A stretch of DNA of 64,000 bases from Acanthopleura granulata (lineage: Eukaryota; Mollusca; Polyplacophora; Chitonida; Chitonidae): contig JABBOT010000023.1 of the NCBI GenBank assembly GCA_016165875.1, positions 1,860,001 through 1,924,000 on the forward strand. Reading direction: 5' to 3'. The notes below the pieces were generated by a model. That model saw nothing but the letters and a program-made list of their open reading frames with translations, was not told where the DNA came from and ran no database searches. Position 1 is the stretch's first letter. Each line of letters opens with the position of its first letter. Below, in pieces: positions 45,055 to 55,045 of this stretch. The position numbers were made by a program, and so were the translations under genes.

Positions 45055-48000
45055 CTGTAATGGAAGAAATATCCATACATCGTGATACCAGAAAAACTGA
45101 CATGTCAGTTAAACCGTTGTATAAACTGATCTCTCTATAAACTGATATTTCTTTTGGGGAATATCAGAAAGGTATCAATGACCCTTGATATCATAAAGTT
45201 GTCAAAAATAACATTATAAGTTCCCATAAAACCCAACCTTCTTTGGGTTGAATTTAAGGCGCCATCTTCATAAAGCGTATATATCTATACCGAACGTCAC
45301 GAGCAGGTAACTACACATAGCCATTTGTGTATTTTACACATCAGAGTAAGAGACAAATCATACAGAGAACCTAACCGTCTTAACATGCAACCCGAAATGA
45401 AAGCATTTACCTACTTCTCAGAAAGAACACATGATTTAAAAAGACTTGTATGACCTAGGTCTCTCTTGATGAAGCTCTACCATGTTGCAATGTATCGTTA
45501 CTGTTACATAGACACTGAGCCAGTGGCTGTGCCAGCTGTGTACAGAGTACACGGATTGAGCCTGATTAACTTAAGTCGGAGAAGGGCTTCCATCTCAATT
45601 TCTATGACTGGCGACATTCCCACAGCGATCACTGTTGGTGAGGTCCACTTTGTGAGAAATGCCGTAGCTAGAACTGTCAATGATACACCTGCAGATAACA
45701 TGTCCCTGGGTCCACATATCATCAATAACTCAGTCTCCAATGGCCCTCGGTAAGTGTTACTATATAAATATTTAAAGGAAAGGTGGCTACTACTTTAGGT
45801 TATACATCTAGACGTACCTGATAATGCGGCACTGCCAGCTAATGGCTGTGACGATCAAGACAACAAATACACAGATCGCTAAGGCACATCCCGCCAAGAT
45901 TCCTGAAAGAAAAACACGACCACGAGTTTCAAAATGTATTGCTTTGGTTTTAATGCGTTACTAGCACTAAAAGAATGAAGCGCAAAATGCAAAGAGGTGC
46001 AACCAAAAGAGCATAGCATGCCTTCTATACATAGTTTTTTTTTTTTTTTTTTTTTTTTTTTTGCGCCGTGAGCTATATGTTTCTTGACACAACGTCTTGC
46101 TATTTCTACATGGATTCCCTCATTCATACATTCATTCTCTTGGTGGTGAAACCCAAATGAATCTTCTGATCCCGGCAACATTTAATCGGCTTATGAGTTA
46201 TAGTACGAAGAATGGATGAACACAGGACTGGCCAGAGAGGTGAACAAAACTTTGATGAAAAACAAAAATAATTTCAAACGAATAAATCTTCCAAACTCGC
46301 GCCATTAAAAAAAAAAACTACGACCATTCGCAGGTTGCTGGCAGACCTTCCCACGTACGATCGGAGAGGAAGCCCGCATGAGCTGGGCTGGGGGTGGACT
46401 TCGCTTTCATCATTATCTTGGTCATTAATGAAGAGGGTGTGCCCTAGTAGCATGCCAGTCTCCCTGCTGTAATATTTTTAGCGCTATCTCATTGGAATGG
46501 CGAAAAATTCAGATTTTGCATTCTACCCAGCGACAGTATACTGACACCCGACCGGAGAAGTACTTGGCCCATCCATTTATAGGAAAAACGACACTAAGTA
46601 CTGAAGTAGCATACTGATTAATAAATGAAAGCAGAAATGTTCAAGAATGTAGTTAATTGTGTCACAGAAGGGTGCTAATACAATAAGCGCTGTAATAAAA
46701 GGAGGATTACTGCACACTTGTAGCAAAAACAATCGCCTGCCCCCAAGTCAGGTGAATCGCCTCAGTATCTGTAACATTTCGCTGGTCTGCCAGATATTTA
46801 CCAATGCCAATGTATCTTCTAGTGCTCTCATCTATTCCCGGTATCTTGGCCGGCTGGTACTCGTTCCACTGTACAGATGGCCCACATCGCACCGTCAGTC
46901 TGTGCTTGTTGTCTGTGGCTGAACGGACAGATGATTCAAGGTAGTGAACTCATAAATGATTGATTGAATACGATACATCCGTTAACTGGACGGGGACAGG
47001 TCTAGTCGGGGGTTGTCTGAGGAAACATGGCTAGGCCTAGGTTAGGAAGGTTGTGACACCTGCGGAATTCCCTAATGGAGGAACCCGACTGAACTATGGG
47101 GATCCAGCTTGACTGTCGACAACTGTACAAGATATAAAATTCTTATGGCTTGTACTTTTATAAGACAACATTTGAGCACTGATACAGCCATGTTCTTGCA
47201 GCAATGTTAATAAACAATAGTAATGTAAAACGTTTGCAAAAAGTAAAGAACCTGTAGAGTGAAAGACAGCTTTGGTTCAACAACCTAGTTAAATATTCGA
47301 TTGAATACATTATCAAAACTTGATGTATTTAATACAATTTGGATTGGGGCATTCGATTGTTCTTTTTTTAGTCTTCTCCACCATCTCTAAGGAAACGTAA
47401 TTTTCCTGTTGTGTATTTTTTGGCCTATGAGCAAGCGTATGAGTTCCATGAGCCACTGCACAGTATGGCAATGGCCGAGTATTTATATATGAAACCATTC
47501 TGTCGAAGTTGCTAATACAAGTTTACATGGATATAGTTACTCTGCTTCCTTAAAGATGTCAATACACAAATCGGTTTACATGGCGACTCCATTCCATGGA
47601 ATGATTTGCGCGAAGGTAGTAAGATGTGTTTCAGGGCTGTTGTAATCAATAATTTCTAGAGAACTATTGGCACAATGCTGTGGCTTAAAATCTTGGGGCC
47701 CTACATGTATAAGTCCTCACAACTTTAAATAGTAAACTTGCATTTTTCGATATACAGAACACGGCTCTCAGAATTCCAGGCTCCACTGGTAAGAAAACAA
47801 TATTCCTCTTTGCAAAGTGTACCAGGGACGCCAGGGTAAAACATGATGCGTAGCAAACAGGTCTGAATCGCTTATCTTGAATCTCTGTAAGTATCTAACA
47901 ACAGGAATAGTTTTAAATTTTTGGCAATAAATCATTCAAATCAATGTACATCTGCACAATGGAAACTGGCTATATACAGACTGGCTCAGGTACTGACCTT

Positions 48001-51000
48001 TAACCGCCAGCCATACTCTTCCCCGGTCGGCGACATGCTGGCTATATAACGTCAGAAGCCATTTGTTCCCTCTACTACTGTATACTTCTCGGTATCCATA
48101 CATTTTCTGATCGTTGCAATCCAGAGAAAAGTTTTCATCTGGTTCTTCGTCGGATTTAATCATCAGTTTCTGTTCACATTTGCGAGGTCGGTATCCCAAC
48201 CCTGTGAACAGCACATCTATTGCTTGAATGCTGATGTTAACTCTAGTGTCCTTGCCAGCCGTGACCAGGCAATTGCATGAAGAGTTACCTCCCGATATAG
48301 AGGCGGGATAGGCGGCGCTGCTGATGTACAAGTGACTGTCGGTGTAGGTACTATCCACGCAGAATTCACTGACGATTTTATCTGCAATAAAATCAGTGAA
48401 GAAATAGGAAGAAGGAATGCATTTGGACAACGTTTATATGATGTTGGTCTTCGGCTTGAACGAGATATTGAACAAGATATTCTGGGAATCGTTTTTCCAC
48501 GGTAGGATATCAAGCTAGATGACCAAGTGCTCTCCCGGTAATTTACTATATCAGCCTAAACTTTTCCTGGAGGAGTTGGGATCTCCGTGGCCGAGGGGCT
48601 TAACGCGTCAGAGCGGCGCTATGACCCCATGCCCCTCACCAATGCGGTCGTGGTGAGTTAAAGTCCAGCATTTGCCGACTTCCTCTCCGGCCGTGGACGT
48701 GGGAAGTTCCGCCGGCAACCTCTGGGTGCTTGTGGATTATCCCGGGCTCTACCATAATGCTGGCCGCCGTCGCATGAGTGAAATATTCTTGAGTACGGCG
48801 TAAAACACCAATCAAATAAATAAATAAATTGTCCTACTTGTCTCAAAAAAAGGCGAAGGAAAAGTTTGACGTGAATGCGGCTATCACTATTGGCTTTTCT
48901 TTTAAAGCACACCACGGAACAACTTATAAGAATTTTGTAATTAAAAAAACTTTAATGCAAGAAGACTATGAAATCAAAAGCGCAACAACGACCAAGTTAT
49001 ATATACATAAGTGGTCTATTTTACAGTTTTATCTTACATAGCTACTGGCGTCCTCTCTTTTTCATTACGTTTTAAATGGTTGTTGAACTATTACTACTAC
49101 TCAACATATATATAAATGAGGTGTCATGTGATGAGATCTTATTTCAAAGGCTAGACACACGTGGGAGTAAAACGTACCGGTTTCCTTAGTTCATTGGCTT
49201 TTTAAATGGCATCCAGGAATATTTACTTGCACGACGGTGGCTAGGCTTATGTGTATAAGATAGACAACATAGAGATTTAGCCCAGTGAAAATCTATTACG
49301 GTTATGGTAAAAGATCGCTGGAAGCGGCAAAACGCAGTGAATGTCGTCGTTGGCGAGAAGTTGTGGGTAAAACTTGTGATTGGGTTATATGCCCAATATT
49401 GATGCCTCACCTTTAAAGCATCAAGTGAACAAGAAGAAATGGTAGGTCTATATATACAAACACGCTAAATCACTCATTGTTCTTAGTGTGATCAGTTCAC
49501 TCCAATAGCCAGCGTTTCCATTCGGTAGACAATCCTACTTCCTCAATGATATTTATCGATTAGATACTTTCCAAGAGCTTTGTCATTTACAAGCTGGAAC
49601 GATACGAAAATAGTGCGAATGAATAGTGCTCTGAGTTTGATTATATAATATCCGTGAAAAGAGGGAGATTGCCAGGAAGATTTTGAATGGACACTGGTAA
49701 TTACGCTTTCGGCAAAACACCATGCACGTCATCAAATCTTTCTACGGATCTGGAAATTTGCAGTAACTAATAACCGTTTCTCTTTAGTGTCCATATTTAT
49801 TTATTTATTTATTGGGGGCTTCTGGGCCATTGTACTGCGCTAGCGCGCTAACTGAATAAGACACGGAGGCCCCCCCCCTAATGTTCATATTTAAAGGACA
49901 TAAACATCTATGTGGCTCTTTCAATGGCGCTTCTCCTGGATTTGTTTCACAAACGATCTCAAGTTTTTCCTGCGTTGTTTTCACTTATCACCTTCAATTT
50001 TACCAAATTATTCCCAGCCTGTGATTGTAATGCAAAAAAACCTTTATTTTGTATTGCATTTAAAAAATTTCCACATAGGCTTTTGCCATAAAGCATAAAA
50101 AGATGAAGTGCTTATTCATTGAAGCAAACCTCTGACGTTGTAATGCCTTCCGGAAAATTACTCTTTTTGTTTAATTTTCTTTCTTGAAACGCCATCATAA
50201 TACAGTGTCATTACGAGACACATAAAGGAAAATTACTGAGAGAGTGTACGGTCCTGAATTTATTCGTCAACTACTACAGCCTGTCATAAACAACCCGCAG
50301 TAATCATCAAACTGGTTCAGGAATTAGGCCTAATGGTCGACACCAAGCAAAGATTTCAGACGTATCTATGTTATAGACTAAACTTGTGCTTAATCCCATC
50401 ACAAAGAACACCTATAATTATAATCTGGGACTTCCCTGAAATAAACGGTTTGTTTGTGTCTCATTTGCGAAGCGACCATGTGGAATCTGATCAGTTTTGT
50501 AAAGTTCTGTTGTCATTGCCCCGTCCGTTTTCAGACTTCGATGCTGGTGGAGCCCTACGTTGACTGGATCACGCTAGGTGATCTCTTATGGGATACACAA
50601 AGTTCCATTTTATATTTTAATGGCTATCTGATGTTATATTATGGAGAGTTTGGTGGAATTTTACCGAACACCTAAAGAGGAGGAGTTCAAGGCAAATCAT
50701 TAAAAGTTAGACTTAATGAAAACCCATTGCTCCAGGTAGGCTTAAAGATAAACCCGTACAGGTGGAATTAAAAGCAAAGTCCTGAAAGATGGACTTAAAA
50801 GGAAAATCATTAGAACAGGAATTAAGGTGGAACACTTAAAGGTGGACCTTTGGAAGTGGAGATAAGAGGATAAGTTTTAGAAGTGGACTTAAGGGGGAAA
50901 CCCTTATATACGTGGTCTCCTGAATGGCAAAGTAGAAATAACTTTACACTCTCTTATTATTGAATCCGTGTATGTCTACCAACGTGAAAATGTCGTTCTT

Positions 51001-51423
51001 ATGTACATACATATATAGGCATTAAAACTCCCGGGTCAACATACCTGGCACACAGTCGAAGTCGACTTTTATGTAGGAGAGAGGATATGTACAGTTGTGA
51101 TTGGGCATCTCCCCTGTGGGCTCCGACGATCCATAACACGAAACGAGTCCGGAGCAATACGTGTTCATGGACAATATGGCTGCTTTGTGTGAGAAAATAC
51201 AATCGCCACCCAGCGGAGCACAGCAGTGGTCCATACCGAGTCTACGCTGGTCGCAGTTCTCCAGATGTGAGCCATACAGAATTGTCCTAATAGCGATGCC
51301 ATGTTCGTGGTCACACCCGAGGCTGGCATGGTAGCCCTTACAGGAAGACGTAGAATGTTGCTGAACAAGTCCGGCAGATGCGGCCAAAACCAGACCTGTA
51401 AAATAAAATAAAACGGAATGCAT
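44484..51423 (-). CDS. Type I membrane protein with SUEL lectin-like and CUB-like modules
   Basis: Five exons were joined by matching phases: 51045-51395, 47998-48381, 46802-46918, 45818-45902 and 44484-45054 (502 residues, 5' end uncertain). In order they code: the hydrophobic end of a signal peptide (GLVLAASAG) and a Cys-rich SUEL/galactose-binding-lectin-like module (GIAIRTILYGS, then CSGLVSCYG and YIKVDFDC); a CUB-like module (CNCLVTAG, VNISIQAIDVLF, ending GRVWLAVKG); a stalk; a membrane span (ALAICVFVVLIVTAIS); and a 190-residue cytoplasmic tail rich in Pro and Ser with PPPPPSGLYENI and EWPPPYVPEE. The last is a PPxY motif that WW-domain ubiquitin ligases can bind. Extracellular exons are mostly phase 1 at both ends, as in shuffled modules. 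Function is unknown; a cell-surface receptor or adhesion role is inferred. The start may be the ATG at 51423, giving MHSVLFYFTGLVLAASAG, or lie in an unseen upstream exon spliced to 51395. Confidence 0.75.
45818..45902 (-). CDS. Membrane-span exon of the receptor gene
   Basis: 85 bp, phase 1 in and 2 out, acceptor ...ctttcag, donor GTACGT. Codes ILAGCALAICVFVVLIVTAI followed by SWQCRII. A single strongly hydrophobic span. Confidence 0.85.
46036..46062. repeat. Homopolymer T run
   Basis: About 26 T in a row in intron 4 of the receptor gene. Confidence 0.9.
46315..46400 (-). mobile_element. SINE body fragment in a receptor intron
   Basis: cgaccattcgcaggttgctg, gcagaccttcccacgtacga and gaggaagcccgcatgagctg. 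The head and 3' end are missing. Confidence 0.75.
46802..46918 (-). CDS. Juxtamembrane stalk exon of the receptor gene
   Basis: 117 bp, phase 1 at both ends, acceptor ...ccgttcag, donor GTAAAT. Codes TDNKHRLTVRCGPSVQWNEY and then QPAKIPGIDESTRRYIGI, directly before the membrane-span exon. It was found by its splice phases fitting both neighbours; it has a single unpaired Cys. Confidence 0.65.
47998..48381 (-). CDS. CUB-like exon of the receptor gene
   Basis: 384 bp, phase 1 at both ends, acceptor ...attgcag, donor GTCAGT. Codes FCVDSTYTDSHLYISSAAYP, then a beta-rich pattern with paired Cys typical of CUB-like modules. Confidence 0.75.
48574..48832 (+). mobile_element. Near full-length SINE in a receptor intron
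   Basis: Head gatctccgtggccgagggg, accaatgcggtcgtggtgag, cggccgtggacgtgggaag, and 3' end cttgagtacggcgtaaaaca with an AAATA tail. Antisense to the gene. Confidence 0.88.
49796..49878 (-). mobile_element. SINE reduced to tail plus head
   Basis: TTTA tail, then directly tgggccattgtactgcgcta and acacggaggcccc, which is the antisense head. The whole body, about 180 bp, is absent. It lies in the intron between the lectin-like and CUB-like exons. Confidence 0.8.
50675..50915 (+). repeat. Degenerate minisatellite, about 28-bp unit
   Basis: Units resembling ggtggacttaaaaggaaaat then cattagaa, strongly diverged, about 8 copies. It ends about 130 bp from the lectin-like exon. Confidence 0.6.
51045..51395 (-). 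CDS. Lectin-like exon of the receptor gene
   Basis: 351 bp, phase 1 at both ends if spliced at ttttacag/GT; the donor is GTATGT. Eleven or more Cys. The motif order (GIAIRTILYG, C...C, CSGLVSC, YIKVDFDC) fits SUEL-type lectins, although the YGR of sugar-binding members reads YGS. Confidence 0.7.
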
Positions 51424-51590
51424 TTATTTATTTATTTACTTATTTATTTATTGACTTACTTATTGGCGTAAAAACCTATAGAATGAGCAAAAATTGAATG
51501 CATTTATTTGTTTATTTATTTATTCATTTATTTGTATTTTGTTTCACTCAAGAATATTTCACTTATACGACGGGTGTCAGGTTTATAGAG
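51421..51590 (-). mobile_element. Two SINE tail or 3'-end fragments
   Basis: TTTA-rich runs at 51421-51455 and 51499-51535. The second continues with actcaagaatatttcactta and tacgacgg, the reversed 3' domain. The first lies directly against the possible start ATG of the receptor gene. Confidence 0.6.
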
Positions 51591-54500
51591 GATGAAAACG
51601 ATTGGACGCCAAAGAACTTCAAAGCGTCTAGAGTTTTCTTAAATTGTATCTCTGTCAATGATTATGACATATCAGTGAGTCAGGAAACTTTGTACGCAGC
51701 CTAGTTTAACCTCTGAAATAAACAAGAACCAGGCACAAATAGTCTGATGTGAACTGTATACGATTTGTGTTGTTTTAGAAGCAGGCAAACAGGGCGATGT
51801 ATTGCCTTTACTGCACATTTTATAACATTACGTGCAGCCATCGACGTTACAGTACTGGAAGAGTATTGATTCCCAGGAGCAGTTGTATGTGTTCTTAAGA
51901 GACAAGCAATTTCACGACACTCAGTAGGAAGAAACAAAACATACATTGCTGCAAAAGAGGAACCATTCGTCTATACTTTCATTGTGAAATCATGATTAGT
52001 TGACAAAATCTATCTGGATGGTTTAATTGTAATAAAGCTTTCCAGGAACGAACAGAATTTGATCGACTGATGAGAAAGTCCGATCCTCATTTCTCTACTG
52101 TTCTTTCTGGATGTGGAACAACAATGCCTCACAAATAGCAAAACTCTGTCCTTACCAAAAGGACGAACTATTGCTCTTTGGGAAATTGCCTACAATTCGA
52201 CAGTGCTGTAGGGGTACCAACTGGGTCTGGGAGACTGAGAAGATGCAGTCTTGGTCTTGATTGATTGGACCCAAATCATCCCTAGATACCGATCGATGGA
52301 AGTATGCAAAGGGGCTTGAGCTTATGTAGAAAGGAGGTCTTCAGATAGCAGGCGTACCATAGTTTAGGCCGCAGATTTTCGATTCTCAGAAGGCAGAACA
52401 CCAAAAAGGCCAAACTCCAGCCGTCATTTATCTCCCAAAAACGAGTCGAGTTGGTCTCCATTCTGCGCATCATGGAATCTCCATTAGAGAAAGCTTCTAT
52501 ATTGATTTTCTTCATTAAATATTGTCATAAAGCCGCGGAGGACCAGAGCAATCTAACTGACAGTTCGCTTTTAACTTTTTGGTGTTGTTTCAACATTACT
52601 CCGACGTCGATCACTACTGCAGTGTTCTAATTGGAACTGCCCTAGCAAGCTGTGCTGAGTCGAACGGCTAAACACATTATGTGCACACCAATGCCACTAC
52701 GTACAAACTTGTCGTACGAAAAGACCCTATGCTGTTCATCATACACCAACGATGAAACGAATAATTATACTGACCCATAAGGCGACAAACATGTATTCGT
52801 CGTCGATGTGTGTATATATAGGTTCATACAAACGTTTCCAATATATCATCTAATTTGTTGTCCGAGACCAAAGGCTTAAATTATTCCTATATTAAGCATG
52901 TCAGATTAGGTTGTGTACACATATACGCGTACTCAGGGTATTTGAGTCTTGACCGTGCATATTTATGTTAAATGCCACCAGGAAACCGAAGGTATTATAT
53001 TCATGAAATGGTATTTAGTTAATAACATGTCAGCAAATCGGCTATATTTACTGGCGTGCGATGAAATATTTGAAGCTTAATATTTAATAACAAATCTCTT
53101 TTGATGAAGAAATCCAAGAAGTTAAAAACCATTCACAAATTCAATTTCCACAATCACTACCAGGGAGCTCTTCATAACTTCGACTATGATGTAATATCCT
53201 GTATTCAATAATGTATTGTTTTCCTTTCCAACCAGCCTTTTTTTCTCCCGACTTAACTCAATTACCAGTCTGAACCGATTACTCTTTATGTCTCAGCTAT
53301 GCATTTGTGTTAACCACTACATTTTTACGAGCGGTTGAGGCTTCCCAAATGGTGCTTCTGATCTTCCGCAAAATGTAAATATTGATGCATGCGTGCAATT
53401 TATTGATCAGAATTTCTATGACATTTGCAGCCGAATGTTAATAGGGGCTAATTAGTGATGATGTTAGAGACTAAACCCCGTATTCAGCAGCTAGGATGTT
53501 GTTACTTAACACAGTTCCCGAGGTGCCTATCAAATGCTCTTCTACCACCAGAATGGAACATCACAGCGATGAGCAAGGCCCTACTGAATCATACGACTTA
53601 ACGTTCTACTCTGTACAAGCCACTTATTCAGTGTCGTAGTGAAGAATTAAAAATCAAGAAACTGCATCCCCAATAAAAGAAAACCCATAAATATATACAG
53701 AAACACAAAAGGCTCGACTTTAGTGGGGTGAGAATGCAGGCGGAAATAAAAGAACAACAGACATGTTTCCTTTCTCGAGAATTCTAGAAATGATTCCTTT
53801 AGTTTCGAAAAAGCTCCATGTGTACATTATCTTTTTTATCAAGAACCACGAATCCACGAACCTTTTTGTCAGTATATGAGCTAAATAAAGCATGTTTTGT
53901 CCCAGCAAGAGCATTTCTCGTTCAGAGAAAAAAAAATGTTTAGATAACCACATACCACATTGTCAATAAACTATTGACTGCCACTTGAATTTATTTCTCG
54001 TCTACACAAAAAGAAGCCTGTTTATCTGAATACGGACAAGGAAATGCCATAGGCACCTCAAACGTGATTAGCTCCGGTGCCGCTGGGCGGGTGTCAAGAC
54101 AATTGGCTGCCATCTATAACATGTAGTCAGAGCTTAGTGCTTCTGTCATGTTACATGTATTGCTCTGGCTGTACCAGTCTACATGGCAAATTAGACGATT
54201 GTATATATACATCAGGCTGGTAAAGCTTGGTTTACCCCTGCATATGTCTAGATGTCTAGAGTAATTCCAGAAAGACAATCAGGCTGTAATGTAATGACGT
54301 GTATACGCTACTGCGGGACAACCCATGTTCGGTTTGTGGTTTACAGCACTTATAAAGCACACTGCAAAGTTCTGACCAATTATAAGCCATGGGAAGTCTA
54401 CATATATACACAAACAGTAGGTAAATAAATGGATATAATACGAGGAACTTCAACATTTAAATCTTACGCCTTAGTAGTGCATGTGCGTTATAGGAATAAA

Positions 54501-54919
54501 TGCTGCTCATTACAGCATGGGAGTGAGACATACAGAAAACGAGAGACGAACATTACTTGTTGGGAAAGGGTAATTTAGCAATGTATGAGTTTGACGAAAT
54601 GGATGTAGTACGTACAATGAACAAATAGATGTTGCTGTGGTAAAAACACACTGAAGAAATCGAATTAGAAACGACATAGGTAAACAATATGGCCTCGGTC
54701 TCAAGCCGTGCAGCTGTGTACACCGAGAGCTTGTATTCCTTTACAGTTCCCATTTGTCGCTTGTAGTTCAGTTTTGTTAAAAAGAAACTTTTTGACGCGG
54801 CATACAGTGTAAAAAACAGCAGTAGAGCTGCAGCACTCCTCAGCACTGCGGCATTTTCGCGGGGATTTATAGTCGACCAAATCAGCCAGACTGCATGAAT
54901 TTGCTTTCAGTAGGTCCAG
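51591..54919. other. Non-coding stretch upstream of the receptor gene
   Basis: No exon recognised on either strand. Frames of up to 97 codons without known domains. A missing first exon of the receptor gene could lie here. Confidence 0.45.
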
Positions 54920-55045
54920 GCCCCAGTTTCATGAAGCACACTAAAGCTAAGCAAGCCTTAACTACCACGGCAACATATCTTATACAGATAGGAAGTACAC
55001 TTACAGCCAAGTGATAGCATTAACTGTGCTTCATGAAACTGGGGC
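54920..55045. mobile_element. Small terminal-inverted-repeat element, 126 bp
   Basis: 21-bp perfect terminal repeats: gccccagtttcatgaagcac plus a at 54920-54940 and its complement at 55025-55045, around an 84-bp centre without coding capacity. The size and ends fit a non-autonomous DNA element or foldback repeat. No clear target duplication was seen. Confidence 0.7.

Noticed and set aside
44513..45140. Plus-strand frames over the receptor tail exon
   Set aside because: Shadows of the minus-strand coding exon, whose frame, splice phases and composition are convincing.
54256..54456. Minus-strand frame starting MLKFLVLYPFIYLLFVYI as the receptor's signal exon
   Set aside because: A phase-1 GT exists but the donor context (GTAGAC) is weak and nothing else supports it.
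54553..54846. Minus-strand frame starting MLRSAAALLLFFTLYAAS as the receptor's signal exon
   Set aside because: None of its candidate donors gives the phase needed to join the exon at 51395.
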